From NCBI GenBank assembly GCA_942491975.1, contig CALOCY010000004.1, positions 2,232,001 through 2,296,000 on the forward strand: a stretch of 64,000 nucleotides of DNA. Direction: 5' to 3'. The translations under genes and the position numbers were made by a program. Of the stretch, positions 16,678 through 25,925 are shown piece by piece; position 1 is the first letter of the stretch, and each line of letters begins with the position of its first letter. The notes beneath the pieces were generated by a model. The model searched no databases. It was given only the letters and a program-made list of their open reading frames with translations, and was not told the origin of the DNA. This stretch comes from CALOCY01 sp942491975 (lineage in GTDB: Bacteria > Bacteroidota > Bacteroidia > Bacteroidales > Prolixibacteraceae).

Positions 16678-19600
16678 TTACACCTTATTCAACGGCAGTT
16701 CCACATAAAACTCAGCTCCGCCAGCGGATTTATTATTGCACCAGATTTTTCCTTCGGAATTTTCCACAATACTTTTTGAGATGGCCAACCCCAATCCCAT
16801 ACCACTTGTTTTAGTAGTGAAGTTAGGTGAAAAGAGTTTGTCTAACAGCTCCTCGGGAATGCCTGCCCCGTTGTCGGAGATAATCACCTGCGCCACATTA
16901 CCCACTGCATTGACCGACACCTCTATTTCGCCCTTCCGGTTGTGCGGAATAGCCTGCGTGGCATTGTTTACCAGATTGATGACCACCCGCGAGATTTGTT
17001 CGGGATCGGCATATACCATAAGATTTTCAGGATGCTGTGCCGTAAACGAGATGGTGTAATTGTCAGAGTTCTCAAATAGCCCCACTGTCTCCCGTACTTT
17101 ATCTGCCAGGTTAAAGATGGTATTATTGGCTTTGGGTATCTGTGCAAAGTTGGAGAAGGTAGAAGCAATTGATGATAAGGTATCAATCTGCTCCGACAGC
17201 GTTTGTGTTACACGCATCAAATACGTTTCAAAATTGGCCTTATCCTCCTTGTGTGCCCGCTGCAGGTACTGAATACTCAGCTTCATAGGCGTTAACGGGT
17301 TCTTTACCTCGTGCGCAATCTGCCTGGCCATCTCACGCCATGCCGATTCCCGCTCGGAGCGTGATAACAGTTCGGCACTCTCCTGCAACTCTTCCACTTT
17401 GCGGTTGTACTCTTTCACCAGGCTACCAATTTCGTCGTTGGCTTTGTAGTGGAGGGGTTCATTTTTTTGCCCCAGCTGAATATTTTTGAGTTTGTTCCTC
17501 AGCAGTGCCAACGGTCGGGTAATCTGGTTCGAGATAAAAATGGCCACCAGGATACTCACAAGAATAAGAATCACATAGATGTTGATGAACGCTACAATAA
17601 AGGTGGATATCTCCTGTTTCAACTGTCCCTCTTTCACAAAATAGGGAAGATTGAGGTAGCCCAGAGAGTGGTTTTGACCATTCATCAGCGGCACATAAGC
17701 CGACAGGTACGACAGCCCACCTATGCGTTCGGGATGAATAAATTTCATCTGTTGCCTGAATTTCATCTCGTAAAACGCCCGGGCATTCATTTGACGTGAG
17801 ATCAATCCCTGCCTGAAAATTTCAGGACGCGATGATGCCAATAGTGTACCGTTTAAGTTATACAGGTTAATATCGGTCCAGAACACATCCGAAAGCCGTG
17901 CCAGCTCGATGGAGAGGTATTGCCGGTACTCCCAATTCAGGTGTTGTTCCTGTTCTAATTGTGCTTCCAGCTCGGCCAATGCCGACTGTATTTTTTCACT
18001 CAGGTCCTGCTGGTGGTTTTTTTGATAGGCTTGCAGATTGTAGTAGACTGTCCCTCCACCTACCAGCAACAGGCTGACCAGTACAATGCTGATGATAGAT
18101 GCCTGTATACGCACTTTTAATTCCTGCTTCAATTCGCGCTGCTTTTTCAGCCGTGCAACAAACGACAACAAAAACGCAAAGAAGAAAAATGCCAGAAAGA
18201 GGTAGGGAAATGAGATCAGGTACTCGTTAAATAACAACTTTTTTTTACTGACAATAATAAGGTTGTTATCTCCATATTGATACGCAAAATGCTCAAATCC
18301 GTTGCAGGTAAAATGATTGCTCTCTTTAATCAGCTTGTTATAATTGAGTGCCGAAAGGTCATATATAAATTCACCGTGCCGTGTTAAGAGTTGATTATCG
18401 TGGTATTTGGCAAAAGCATACTTTTTCAGGTTTCCCGATGAACGGGTGGCCTTTTCATCCAACAACAGTTCCGGGAAACCGATACCTTCGGGCTGAATTC
18501 GTGAGTTCATTTCAATAAACAGCGTAATGCCCCCGGGAAAACCGGGGGTTGAGTAATGCAACCTGCCGAAATAAGCAACACGCCCGTTCATCTGATCCAT
18601 AAAAAAGAAGTCGGTTTCAGCTATTTTCAATCCCTGTTCATCAATCAATGCCTCGAAAAAGGGGTAACAGGGCAACAACTCATTGTCAGGCTGCACCTCA
18701 ACCGAATCAGTTGCCGTACAGATGGTAAACTGCACCTCGTACTGTCGCCAGTACCCGCCAAAATAGTTTTGCAACAAATACGGTTCAACCGGGGTATCAA
18801 AATCATCAAACAAATTCATTAACACAGAATCCTGCTTGATACGTTGATCAATATTTTTCAAAAAGATCTCTGCCACAGGATCATGTTCCGAAGCCAAATT
18901 GATAGCCATAAACTGCTGCACTTCACGCTCTTTATTTTCCAGATTTTCCTGCATAAATCCCAGAAATACAACAGAAGAGACCAACGTGTAGCCCACAATA
19001 AACGACAAGCGGTATTTTTGATAACGTTGCTCTCCGGTGAATAGCGTAATCAGGTTAAATACAAAATGGAACAGCATCCACAATGCCGCCTGGTTGATAT
19101 TCCACAACAACGCAATGATCCCAACAGCAAGGGATGTAGTAAACAGTAACAGATAAACCCTGCGTTTTGATGAGCGCACGGCCAGTAGCGAAACAGCCCT
19201 GAACGAAAGCAGAAAATATCCCCCAAACAACATCAATATGGCAATGATCCCTAAAATGCTGTAGGTAGAAAGATCAATGATGTTGTAAAATTCAAATGAC
19301 ACACTGGTGTTGCGAAAAAGAATGGCTTGCAGTTTGGTGATGACAAGCAACTGAATGGAAGAAATACCAAAAAGCAGGTAGCCGGCACGCCGTTTTCGGG
19401 CAGCCGAAGGGGCAGGCAACTTGTAGGTAGTAAGCGACCAAAAAAACAACAGCACTGCCAGCAGCAGAAAGTGCCCCAGCGAAGGAAACCATTGGGTATA
19501 TGCAAAGTATTTGGGTGAGAAAAGATCGTGTTCAAAAAGCGATGAGGGCATCCTGGCCCATACCAACAGCCCGTAAATGCCGGCAATCCCCACTAATAAC

Positions 19601-20358
19601 AGCAGTGTAGTAGCCAATAGGGGCAACTTTTTTTGCCGCCGGACCAGTACATAGAGAAAAGCCAGCAAAACGAAGAAGGTTAACACATAAAACAGACAGG
19701 GCGGGTGTAAGAGATGGGCGCGATGGGCATGATTTTCCAACAACCGGAGCGAGAATAGTTTTTCCCCTTTGGTATTGAACAGAGGGAAACTTTTTTCCTC
19801 TTCAATATCGGGGCGCAAAATATCAAACTGTCCGTCCATTCTGTACTCTTTCCTGAATTCATTTTTCAGGTATTTGTTTTGATGCTGAAACTCGTCTTTC
19901 AGTTGTATAAATCCATAAATGGTATAGGGATGAAGTTGCGTGGTCTGTTTTAAGAACCATCCGTTAGGCAGACGGATCAATCCATCGGTACGTGATGACC
20001 TGTGACCTCTTTGCAGGTACGAAATCTCATTGTCAGACCAATATTTGAGCGAATCGTTACTGTAGATCAAAAAGCCGGTGCCTTCATCTGTGAGGATATC
20101 GTTGTGTTTGCTCAACAGGTCAAAGTAGTTATTGGTTGTCGGTTCCCCCGAAAGCAGGTTTACAATATCATCGGTACGTTGCCGAAGTTTTTTCTCTTTC
20201 AAAAAGAGCTGTTTGTTGAAGCGTTTTACAGTACCTTTCCACTGTTTCTGTTGCGATGATGTGTCGGACAGGTACCCGGCAACTGCCAAAAAAATGGCGA
20301 TAATCAGGTAGATGGTGTAAGTACGTTTATAGAGCTTCAGTATTTTCATCCGTTTCAT
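16678..20358 (-). CDS. Large NtrY-like membrane sensor histidine kinase
   Basis: 1226 residues. Order: membrane helix (about 13-30), periplasmic region (about 31-205), a block of roughly seven hydrophobic helices (about 212-460), a soluble region, further helices around 730-750 and 790-815, another sensor region, a membrane helix, HAMP (NQITRPLALLRNKLKNI), then the kinase core. H-box ARQIAHEVKNPLTP has the phospho-acceptor His near 1016; N-box NLVNNATQA near 1130; DNGAGIP and GMGLGLA ATP-lid glycines near 1162 and 1186. The H-box resembles the NtrB/NtrY group. No response regulator lies nearby. It starts 1 nt after the rlmH stop, so the two are cotranscribed. Confidence 0.9.
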   Translation of the reverse strand: MKRMKILKLYKRTYTIYLIIAIFLAVAGYLSDTSSQQKQWKGTVKRFNKQLFLKEKKLRQRTDDIVNLLSGEPTTNNYFDLLSKHNDILTDEGTGFLIYSNDSLKYWSDNEISYLQRGHRSSRTDGLIRLPNGWFLKQTTQLHPYTIYGFIQLKDEFQHQNKYLKNEFRKEYRMDGQFDILRPDIEEEKSFPLFNTKGEKLFSLRLLENHAHRAHLLHPPCLFYVLTFFVLLAFLYVLVRRQKKLPLLATTLLLLVGIAGIYGLLVWARMPSSLFEHDLFSPKYFAYTQWFPSLGHFLLLAVLLFFWSLTTYKLPAPSAARKRRAGYLLFGISSIQLLVITKLQAILFRNTSVSFEFYNIIDLSTYSILGIIAILMLFGGYFLLSFRAVSLLAVRSSKRRVYLLLFTTSLAVGIIALLWNINQAALWMLFHFVFNLITLFTGEQRYQKYRLSFIVGYTLVSSVVFLGFMQENLENKEREVQQFMAINLASEHDPVAEIFLKNIDQRIKQDSVLMNLFDDFDTPVEPYLLQNYFGGYWRQYEVQFTICTATDSVEVQPDNELLPCYPFFEALIDEQGLKIAETDFFFMDQMNGRVAYFGRLHYSTPGFPGGITLFIEMNSRIQPEGIGFPELLLDEKATRSSGNLKKYAFAKYHDNQLLTRHGEFIYDLSALNYNKLIKESNHFTCNGFEHFAYQYGDNNLIIVSKKKLLFNEYLISFPYLFLAFFFFAFLLSFVARLKKQRELKQELKVRIQASIISIVLVSLLLVGGGTVYYNLQAYQKNHQQDLSEKIQSALAELEAQLEQEQHLNWEYRQYLSIELARLSDVFWTDINLYNLNGTLLASSRPEIFRQGLISRQMNARAFYEMKFRQQMKFIHPERIGGLSYLSAYVPLMNGQNHSLGYLNLPYFVKEGQLKQEISTFIVAFINIYVILILVSILVAIFISNQITRPLALLRNKLKNIQLGQKNEPLHYKANDEIGSLVKEYNRKVEELQESAELLSRSERESAWREMARQIAHEVKNPLTPMKLSIQYLQRAHKEDKANFETYLMRVTQTLSEQIDTLSSIASTFSNFAQIPKANNTIFNLADKVRETVGLFENSDNYTISFTAQHPENLMVYADPEQISRVVINLVNNATQAIPHNRKGEIEVSVNAVGNVAQVIISDNGAGIPEELLDKLFSPNFTTKTSGMGLGLAISKSIVENSEGKIWCNNKSAGGAEFYVELPLNKV

Positions 20359-20359
20359 A

Positions 20360-20833
20360 TTATTGATGATGATAAGGTTCGCCTTTAATGATTGTCATTG
20401 CCCTGTACAATTGTTCGGTAAAGAACAGCCGTATCATTTGATGAGAGAACGTCATTTTCGACAGGGATATTTTGTGGTTGGCACGTCGGTACAACTCGTC
20501 AGAAAACCCGTAGGGGCCACCTACAATAAATACCAGTTTTTTCGTGGTGCCAATCATTTTTTGTTCGATGAAACGGGCAAATTGTACCGAAGGATATGCT
20601 GTCCCCTTTTCATCAAGCAATACTACATCGTCGGTGGGTGCAATCTGTTCAAGCAACATTTTCCCCTCTTTGGCTTTTTGTTCGGTTTCGCTCAGCTTAC
20701 GGGTGTTTTTCAGGTCGGGAATAACGGTTAATTCAAACGGGATATACCGCTTTAATCGTTTCAGGTAGATGCCGACCCCTTCTTTCATATAATCCTGTTC
20801 GGTTTTTCCAATCACTATTAATGTTACCTTCAT
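20360..20833 (-). CDS. rlmH: 23S rRNA (pseudouridine1915-N3)-methyltransferase
   Basis: 157 residues, the usual length for RlmH, a SPOUT-fold enzyme that methylates pseudouridine 1915 in helix 69 of 23S rRNA. The diagnostic C-terminal half is intact: VFIVGGPYGFSDELYRRA (SAM-binding trefoil knot), KISLSKMTFSHQMIRLFFTEQLYRA, and the terminal GEPYHH. The first gene of a two-gene unit with the large kinase. Divergent from the DUF4783 gene. Confidence 0.98.
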   Translation of the reverse strand: MKVTLIVIGKTEQDYMKEGVGIYLKRLKRYIPFELTVIPDLKNTRKLSETEQKAKEGKMLLEQIAPTDDVVLLDEKGTAYPSVQFARFIEQKMIGTTKKLVFIVGGPYGFSDELYRRANHKISLSKMTFSHQMIRLFFTEQLYRAMTIIKGEPYHHQ

Positions 20834-20942
20834 TGTGTTGTTTTTCTCCTCAGTTTACCGATATTTTTATAAATTTATACCAATTTAACAATTAAATGCG
20901 CCACCAGGCAAAATTTAATTGTGTTAAATTGTTAATGCCACG

Positions 20943-21010
20943 GTAATTTCAAAAGGGTTTTGGGAGTCTGACAAACGAACCAAAGGCGCAATTTGAAATA
21001 CAATCGGTAG
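20943..21010. repeat. Dispersed intergenic repeat, copy 1
   Basis: This stretch is a degenerate reverse complement of 54128-54204. Both carry the shared core CGAACCAAAGGCGCA and similar flanks. It lies in the gap between rlmH and the DUF4783 gene, which otherwise holds nothing recognisable. Confidence 0.65.
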
Positions 21011-21116
21011 TACATGAAATCTTCGATGCCTGCACCGATGTTCCACAAATAATTGGCCAGTGTATCGACTTTAGCATGCTTTTTGCATTAAATTTATAAA
21101 ACAAAGGATGATAGAT

Positions 21117-21530
21117 ATGAAGACAACAACCAAATACTTCTCAGGCCTTGTACTGACATTCGTTTTTATAGTCGGCACACTCACTGTAAGTGCACAAATT
21201 CCCGATGAAATTATTTTGGGCGTTAAGGCAGGTAATGCCAAAACACTAGCCAAATACTTCAATAATAATATTGAACTGGCTGTGCCCGGCAACGATGATG
21301 TGTACAGTAAATCACAAGCCGAACAGCTGTTGCATAGTTTTTTCCAACGGAATAAACCGCAAAGTTTTAAACTGATCCACAAAGGCGGGAAAGAGGGTGC
21401 CCGTTACCTTATCGGGAACCTGAAATGCGGCCCTAAAGTGTTCCGGGTGTACATGTTGTTGAAAACATTGGATGGAAAAGTTTACATTCACCAACTTCGG
21501 ATAGAGAAAGAGGGACGCCCAAATCCATAG
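21117..21530 (+). CDS. DUF4783 periplasmic protein
   Basis: 137 residues from ATG 21117; an in-frame ATG three codons earlier (21108) is less likely because AAAGG at 21103-21107 is better placed for 21117. A signal peptide (KYFSGLVLTFVFIVGTLTVSAQ) is followed by a compact NTF2-like domain. The sequence IELAVPGNDDVYSKSQAEQLLHSFF and the placement by rlmH fit DUF4783, a Bacteroidota family of unknown function. The YihY gene follows after 6 nt on the same strand, suggesting cotranscription. Confidence 0.8.
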   Translation: MKTTTKYFSGLVLTFVFIVGTLTVSAQIPDEIILGVKAGNAKTLAKYFNNNIELAVPGNDDVYSKSQAEQLLHSFFQRNKPQSFKLIHKGGKEGARYLIGNLKCGPKVFRVYMLLKTLDGKVYIHQLRIEKEGRPNP

Positions 21531-21536
21531 GCCCTG

Positions 21537-22457
21537 ATGAGAAAAAAATTTATTGAACGATGTACTTTGCTGGGCAAAGAAGTTGTGTCGCGGGCAAAAA
21601 AAATCTCTTTGCCGGGATTTGACGGTGTGCCGTTGTACGATGTAGCTATCTTTTTTTGGCGTGCCATTGTCGATGGTTCCATTACCACCCGGGCATCGGC
21701 CATTGCCTTTAATTTCTTTTTGGCCCTGTTTCCGACAATTATTTTTTTGTTTACACTGATCCCGTACATTCCCATTGAAAATTTTCAGCGTGAGCTCTTT
21801 TTATTGCTCGAGAACGTGCTCCCACAAAATGCCTTTTCGATTATAGAGAACACAATCGATGATATTATCAACCGTCCAAGGGGAGGATTGCTTTCGTTTG
21901 GTTTTTTCATGGCACTGGTCTTTTCCACTAACGGCATTGCCTCGCTTATGAGTGCCTTTGATGCCACCGTACAAAGTTTCGAGCGTCGCTCATGGGTAGG
22001 ACAACGAGTTGTTTCCATTGTGTTATTGTTTATCCTCTCCATACTGGTGACGATCTGCATTGCACTGATTACGACCGGACAGTGGGCGTTGAATTACCTT
22101 GTTGAGCATGAATTGCTGCGGGTCAATTTTGTCTATTACCTGATTTTGATCGGTAAATGGCTGGTGACGATAGGGTTGTTCTTTTTTACCATTTCATTGT
22201 TTTACTACTTTGCCCCTGCCAAGAAAACCCGTTGGCGTTTTTTCTCGGCAGGCAGTACTTTGGCCACCGTACTGTGTATCCTTACCTCCATCGGTGTCTC
22301 GTTTTATATCAACAATTTTGGGCAGTACAATAAACTGTACGGCTCCATCGGTACGATTTTAGTCGTGCTAATCTGGCTCTATTTCAACGCTATTATCCTG
22401 CTGGTGGGATTTGAGTTAAATGCCAGTATAAATCAGGCGCATAAGTTGAAGGAGTGA
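21537..22457 (+). CDS. YihY/BrkB-family inner-membrane protein
   Basis: 306 residues with about six hydrophobic segments. Family features are the RASAIAFNFFLALFPTIIFLFTLIPYIP segment near 60-90, a region equivalent to the conserved WGNSFxxS block (SLMSAFDATVQSFERRSWVGQR), and the C-terminal LYGSIGTILVVLIWLYFNAIILLVGFELNA. Members were once misnamed ribonuclease BN. The real function is unsettled and transport is often proposed. 6 nt downstream of the DUF4783 gene. The 195-bp gap to recQ contains no gene, only AT-rich DNA and a 12-bp palindrome CTCAGTACTGAG. Confidence 0.9.
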   Translation: MRKKFIERCTLLGKEVVSRAKKISLPGFDGVPLYDVAIFFWRAIVDGSITTRASAIAFNFFLALFPTIIFLFTLIPYIPIENFQRELFLLLENVLPQNAFSIIENTIDDIINRPRGGLLSFGFFMALVFSTNGIASLMSAFDATVQSFERRSWVGQRVVSIVLLFILSILVTICIALITTGQWALNYLVEHELLRVNFVYYLILIGKWLVTIGLFFFTISLFYYFAPAKKTRWRFFSAGSTLATVLCILTSIGVSFYINNFGQYNKLYGSIGTILVVLIWLYFNAIILLVGFELNASINQAHKLKE

Positions 22458-22652
22458 ATTTAGACACAAGTATCAGGTATCAAGATTCAAATCGGAAAAA
22501 GGTTATTTTACACAGCTATGATATAAAAGGACAACCAAAAGCAATAAAAAACATCCACAATGACCATTGGGATCTAACTGCGAAAAACAACATAATAACA
22601 ACTTGGACTTGTTTTTTGAATTTTCTCAGTACTGAGTACCCAATACTAAAAT

Positions 22653-24827
22653 TTAGTTCCCCATCTCCGACATAAATTTAATGCGCATCAGGCGGATGTC
22701 TTCTTCAGTATATTCATCTTGTCCCAGTTCATCAAGTGCATCCTGAATGGTATCCGATTCGGCATCTTCACGGAAGTATTCAAATATGTCATCCTGGTGT
22801 TCCTGGTCAATCACCGAATTGATATAGTAGTCGATATTTAGTTTGGTACCGGAACTAATAATTGCCTCTATTTCGACAAGGAGCTGGGGCATTTCCAATC
22901 CTTTTGCCCCGGCAATATCATCAAGCGGTATCTTCCGGTCGATACTCTGAATAATGTATACTTTCAGCTTTGATTTATTGGCAACCGACCGGACAACCAT
23001 ATCCTGCGGGCGTTCAATGCCTTTTTCATCCACATAGCGCTTAATGAGTTCTACAAATGCTGCTCCGTAGCGTTTGGCTTTCCCCTGCCCCACCCCTTGT
23101 ATATGAGGTAGTTCTTCCAATGAAACAGGATAATGGATAGCCATATCTTCGAGTGAAGGGTCCTGAAAGATGACAAAAGGTGGAAGGTTTTGCTTTTTAG
23201 CCACTGTTTTTCGCAGGTCTTTGAGCATCGAAAAGAGTTCGGGGTCGCTACCCCCTCCTTTTACAATCGGAGTTTCTGTTTCGGCCTTTTCATAGTCGTG
23301 GTTACGCACCAGCATAAAGCTTGTGGGATTTTTCAGGTAAGCATGCCCGGCCTCGGTGACTTTCAATAATCCGTAATTCTCAATGTCTTTATGGATTAAC
23401 CCGGCAATAAGGATTTGCCGGTACACAGCACTCCAGAATTTTTCATCGTGAGCCTTCCCTGCCCCAAAAATATCCAATTCATTATGACGGAATGATTTTA
23501 TAGCAGCAGTATGGTTTCCCACCAGAATATTGGTAATATGTTCAGCCTTGTATTTTTCTTTAACTGTTAGAATAGCCTTTATTCCTTGTACAACCTGCTC
23601 TTTGGCTTCAAATTTTTCTTTGGGGTTTACACAGTTATCACAAAAGCCACATGGTTTTTCAACCTTTTCACCAAAATAGTTGAGCAGCATTATCCGCCGG
23701 CATATAGCCGATTCGGCATACGATGCGGTGTCTAACAGTAACTGCTGTCCGATTTCCTGTTCAGCTACCGGCTTGCCATGCATAAACTTTTCCAGTTTTT
23801 GAATGTCCTTATAGCTGTAAAAAGTAATGCATTTCCCTTCTCCCCCGTCGCGCCCTGCGCGTCCCGTTTCCTGGTAATAGCCTTCAAGGCTTTTGGGGAT
23901 ATCATAGTGGATAACAAACCGCACATCCGGTTTGTCAATGCCCATTCCAAAAGCGATGGTTGCAACAATTACATCAGCTTCTTCCATCAAAAAGCTGTCC
24001 TGGTTGGCCACACGGGTAGCAGCATCCATTCCTGCATGGTAAGGCAATGCTTTGATGTTGTTTACCTGAAGGGCCTCTGCCAGTTCTTCGACCCTTTTGC
24101 GGCTAAGACAATAGATAATACCTGATTTACCCGAATTCTCTTTAATAAATTTTATAATGTGTGTTTCGGGTTTTATTTTGGGCTTTATCTCATAAAAAAG
24201 ATTAGGCCTGTTGAATGATGATTTAAAGACGTTTGCATTGAGCATTCCCAGGTTTTTCTGGATATCATGCTGTACCTTTTGGGTGGCAGTAGCTGTAAGT
24301 GCAATAATGGGGGCAGTACCTATTTCACTTACAAGGGGACGGATACGGCGGTATTCGGGACGGAAGTCATGTCCCCACTCAGAGATACAATGAGCCTCAT
24401 CAATGGCATAGAAAGAGATTTCTACATTTTTCAGAAAATCAATGTTCTCCTGCTTTGTTAACGATTCAGGTGCCACATACAGTAATTTTGTCCGGCCGGA
24501 CAATACATCTGCCTTTACTTTATGTATAGCCGCTTTGTTGAGTGAAGAGTTCAGGAAATGTGCAACCCCGTCTTCAGTACTGAAACTACGTAGCGAATCA
24601 ACCTGGTTCTTCATCAGGGCAATCAGTGGCGAGACAACTATTGCAGTACCTTCCTGCAACAGGGCAGGCAGCTGATAACATAACGATTTACCCCCTCCCG
24701 TAGGCATTAACACAAACGTGTCATTACCATCAAGGACATTCTGTATTACTTCCTCCTGTTCTCCTTTAAAGCGATCAAAGCCAAAGTACTTGCTCAGCTC
24801 ATCAGTTAAAGAAATTTCCCTCTTCAT
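22653..24827 (-). CDS. recQ: ATP-dependent DNA helicase RecQ
   Basis: 724 residues from ATG 24827 (a TTG seven codons upstream is also in frame but less likely). A superfamily 2 helicase, 3'-5'. Walker A is MPTGGGKSLCYQLPA; the DExH box is DEAHCISEWGHDFRPEY including the RecQ-specific aromatic loop. Motif VI is QETGRAGRDG. The RQC zinc site is CGFCDNC with an upstream cysteine; a winged helix and an HRDC domain (about 520-600) follow, then an acidic C-terminal extension of about 100 residues ending DIRLMRIKFMSEMGN. It functions in replication-fork repair and recombination. Confidence 0.97.
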   Translation of the reverse strand: MKREISLTDELSKYFGFDRFKGEQEEVIQNVLDGNDTFVLMPTGGGKSLCYQLPALLQEGTAIVVSPLIALMKNQVDSLRSFSTEDGVAHFLNSSLNKAAIHKVKADVLSGRTKLLYVAPESLTKQENIDFLKNVEISFYAIDEAHCISEWGHDFRPEYRRIRPLVSEIGTAPIIALTATATQKVQHDIQKNLGMLNANVFKSSFNRPNLFYEIKPKIKPETHIIKFIKENSGKSGIIYCLSRKRVEELAEALQVNNIKALPYHAGMDAATRVANQDSFLMEEADVIVATIAFGMGIDKPDVRFVIHYDIPKSLEGYYQETGRAGRDGGEGKCITFYSYKDIQKLEKFMHGKPVAEQEIGQQLLLDTASYAESAICRRIMLLNYFGEKVEKPCGFCDNCVNPKEKFEAKEQVVQGIKAILTVKEKYKAEHITNILVGNHTAAIKSFRHNELDIFGAGKAHDEKFWSAVYRQILIAGLIHKDIENYGLLKVTEAGHAYLKNPTSFMLVRNHDYEKAETETPIVKGGGSDPELFSMLKDLRKTVAKKQNLPPFVIFQDPSLEDMAIHYPVSLEELPHIQGVGQGKAKRYGAAFVELIKRYVDEKGIERPQDMVVRSVANKSKLKVYIIQSIDRKIPLDDIAGAKGLEMPQLLVEIEAIISSGTKLNIDYYINSVIDQEHQDDIFEYFREDAESDTIQDALDELGQDEYTEEDIRLMRIKFMSEMGN

Positions 24828-24933
24828 TTTTTTGTTTTTCTCAACCAACGGTAATTTATAATCTTCCGTCCGTCCAAGTTTCTTCAGGGACTAAAATAAA
24901 ATACGAAACATACAGTTATTACATTTCCTGTTT

Positions 24934-24941
24934 TATCTTTG
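24934..24941 (+). promoter_or_regulatory. Putative -7 element before tatC
   Basis: TATCTTTG is an exact match to TAnnTTTG on the plus strand, 80 nt before the tatC start. No good -33 element is present at the usual distance. Confidence 0.35.
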
Positions 24942-25021
24942 TCAAAAAATAGTGACGTGGAATATAAAGATACAAAATTTTTCAGCTATTTACTACAAGG
25001 GGAACAGTAGAAAAAACAAAT

Positions 25022-25882
25022 ATGGATACAGATAGCAGGACAGATACAATATCTTCGGAACAAACGCAGGGAGAAAACACGAGTGAGATGTCATTTCTGG
25101 AGCATCTTGAAGAGTTGAGGTGGCACCTTATCCGATCAGTATTGGCTGTTGCAATTTTTGCCATAGTTGCTTTTATTAATAAGAAGTTCATTTTTGACAC
25201 TATACTGTTTGCTCCCCGTACGCCCGATTTTTTGACCAACAGATTGTTGGCAAAGCTGGGCGGTCTCATCGGTTCTAATGCATTGAATATAAATACAGAA
25301 GAGCTAAAAATAATCAATACTGAACTGGCAGGCCAGTTTATGGCCCACCTTAAAATATCCATTGTTTCCGGCATTATCATTGCCTGCCCGTATATTGTAT
25401 GGGAGATATGGCGATTTATAAAACCAGCCCTCTACAGTAAAGAGCAAAAACATACTAGGGGGGCGGTATTCTATATCTCTTTTCTTTTTATTACAGGTGT
25501 GCTTTTCGGGTATTTTCTTATTGTACCTTTAACGGTTCATTTTTTAGGCACTTACTTTACCAGTGTTGATGTGGAAAATACCATCAAACTCCGGTCATAT
25601 CTTTCAACACTTACAACAGTGCCTTTAGCCACTGGTATTGTTTTCCAGCTACCGGTTTTTTCACTTTTTCTCAGTAAAGTCGGGTTGCTTACACCTGATG
25701 CAATGCGTAAATACCGGAAACATGCCTTTATCGGACTCCTCCTGCTTTCGGCAATCATTACCCCTCCTGATATTATTAGCCAGGTGCTTGTCTGTTTGCC
25801 TTTGGTTATGCTCTATGAAGTAGGTATTATTGTATCAAAGCGGATTTATAAAAAGAGGGAACAGGAGCTGAATGAACCATAA
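25022..25882 (+). CDS. tatC: Twin-arginine translocase subunit TatC
   Basis: 286 residues, polytopic inner-membrane receptor of the Tat folded-protein export system. The signature FLEHLEELRWHLIRSVLAV lies at about 24-42, followed by six membrane helices. The periplasmic loop FIKPALYSKEQKHTR and the EYFLIV-type helix (FGYFLIVPLTVHFLGTYF) match the family, as does the KYRKHAFIGLLLLSAIITPPDIISQ segment. An insertion of about 35 residues between the first two helices (PDFLTNRLLAKLGGLIGSNA onward) is typical of Bacteroidota TatC. No tatA is in the window. lptB follows after 43 nt. Confidence 0.97.
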   Translation: MDTDSRTDTISSEQTQGENTSEMSFLEHLEELRWHLIRSVLAVAIFAIVAFINKKFIFDTILFAPRTPDFLTNRLLAKLGGLIGSNALNINTEELKIINTELAGQFMAHLKISIVSGIIIACPYIVWEIWRFIKPALYSKEQKHTRGAVFYISFLFITGVLFGYFLIVPLTVHFLGTYFTSVDVENTIKLRSYLSTLTTVPLATGIVFQLPVFSLFLSKVGLLTPDAMRKYRKHAFIGLLLLSAIITPPDIISQVLVCLPLVMLYEVGIIVSKRIYKKREQELNEP

Positions 25883-25925
25883 TATTCATCCCATTTGTAA
25901 CGTTAATTGAGAAACGCGAACAGTT

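Noticed and set aside
16678..20358. Calling the large kinase a fusion of two genes
   Set aside because: The frame is continuous, and the order of sensor, HAMP and kinase is coherent without internal start signals.
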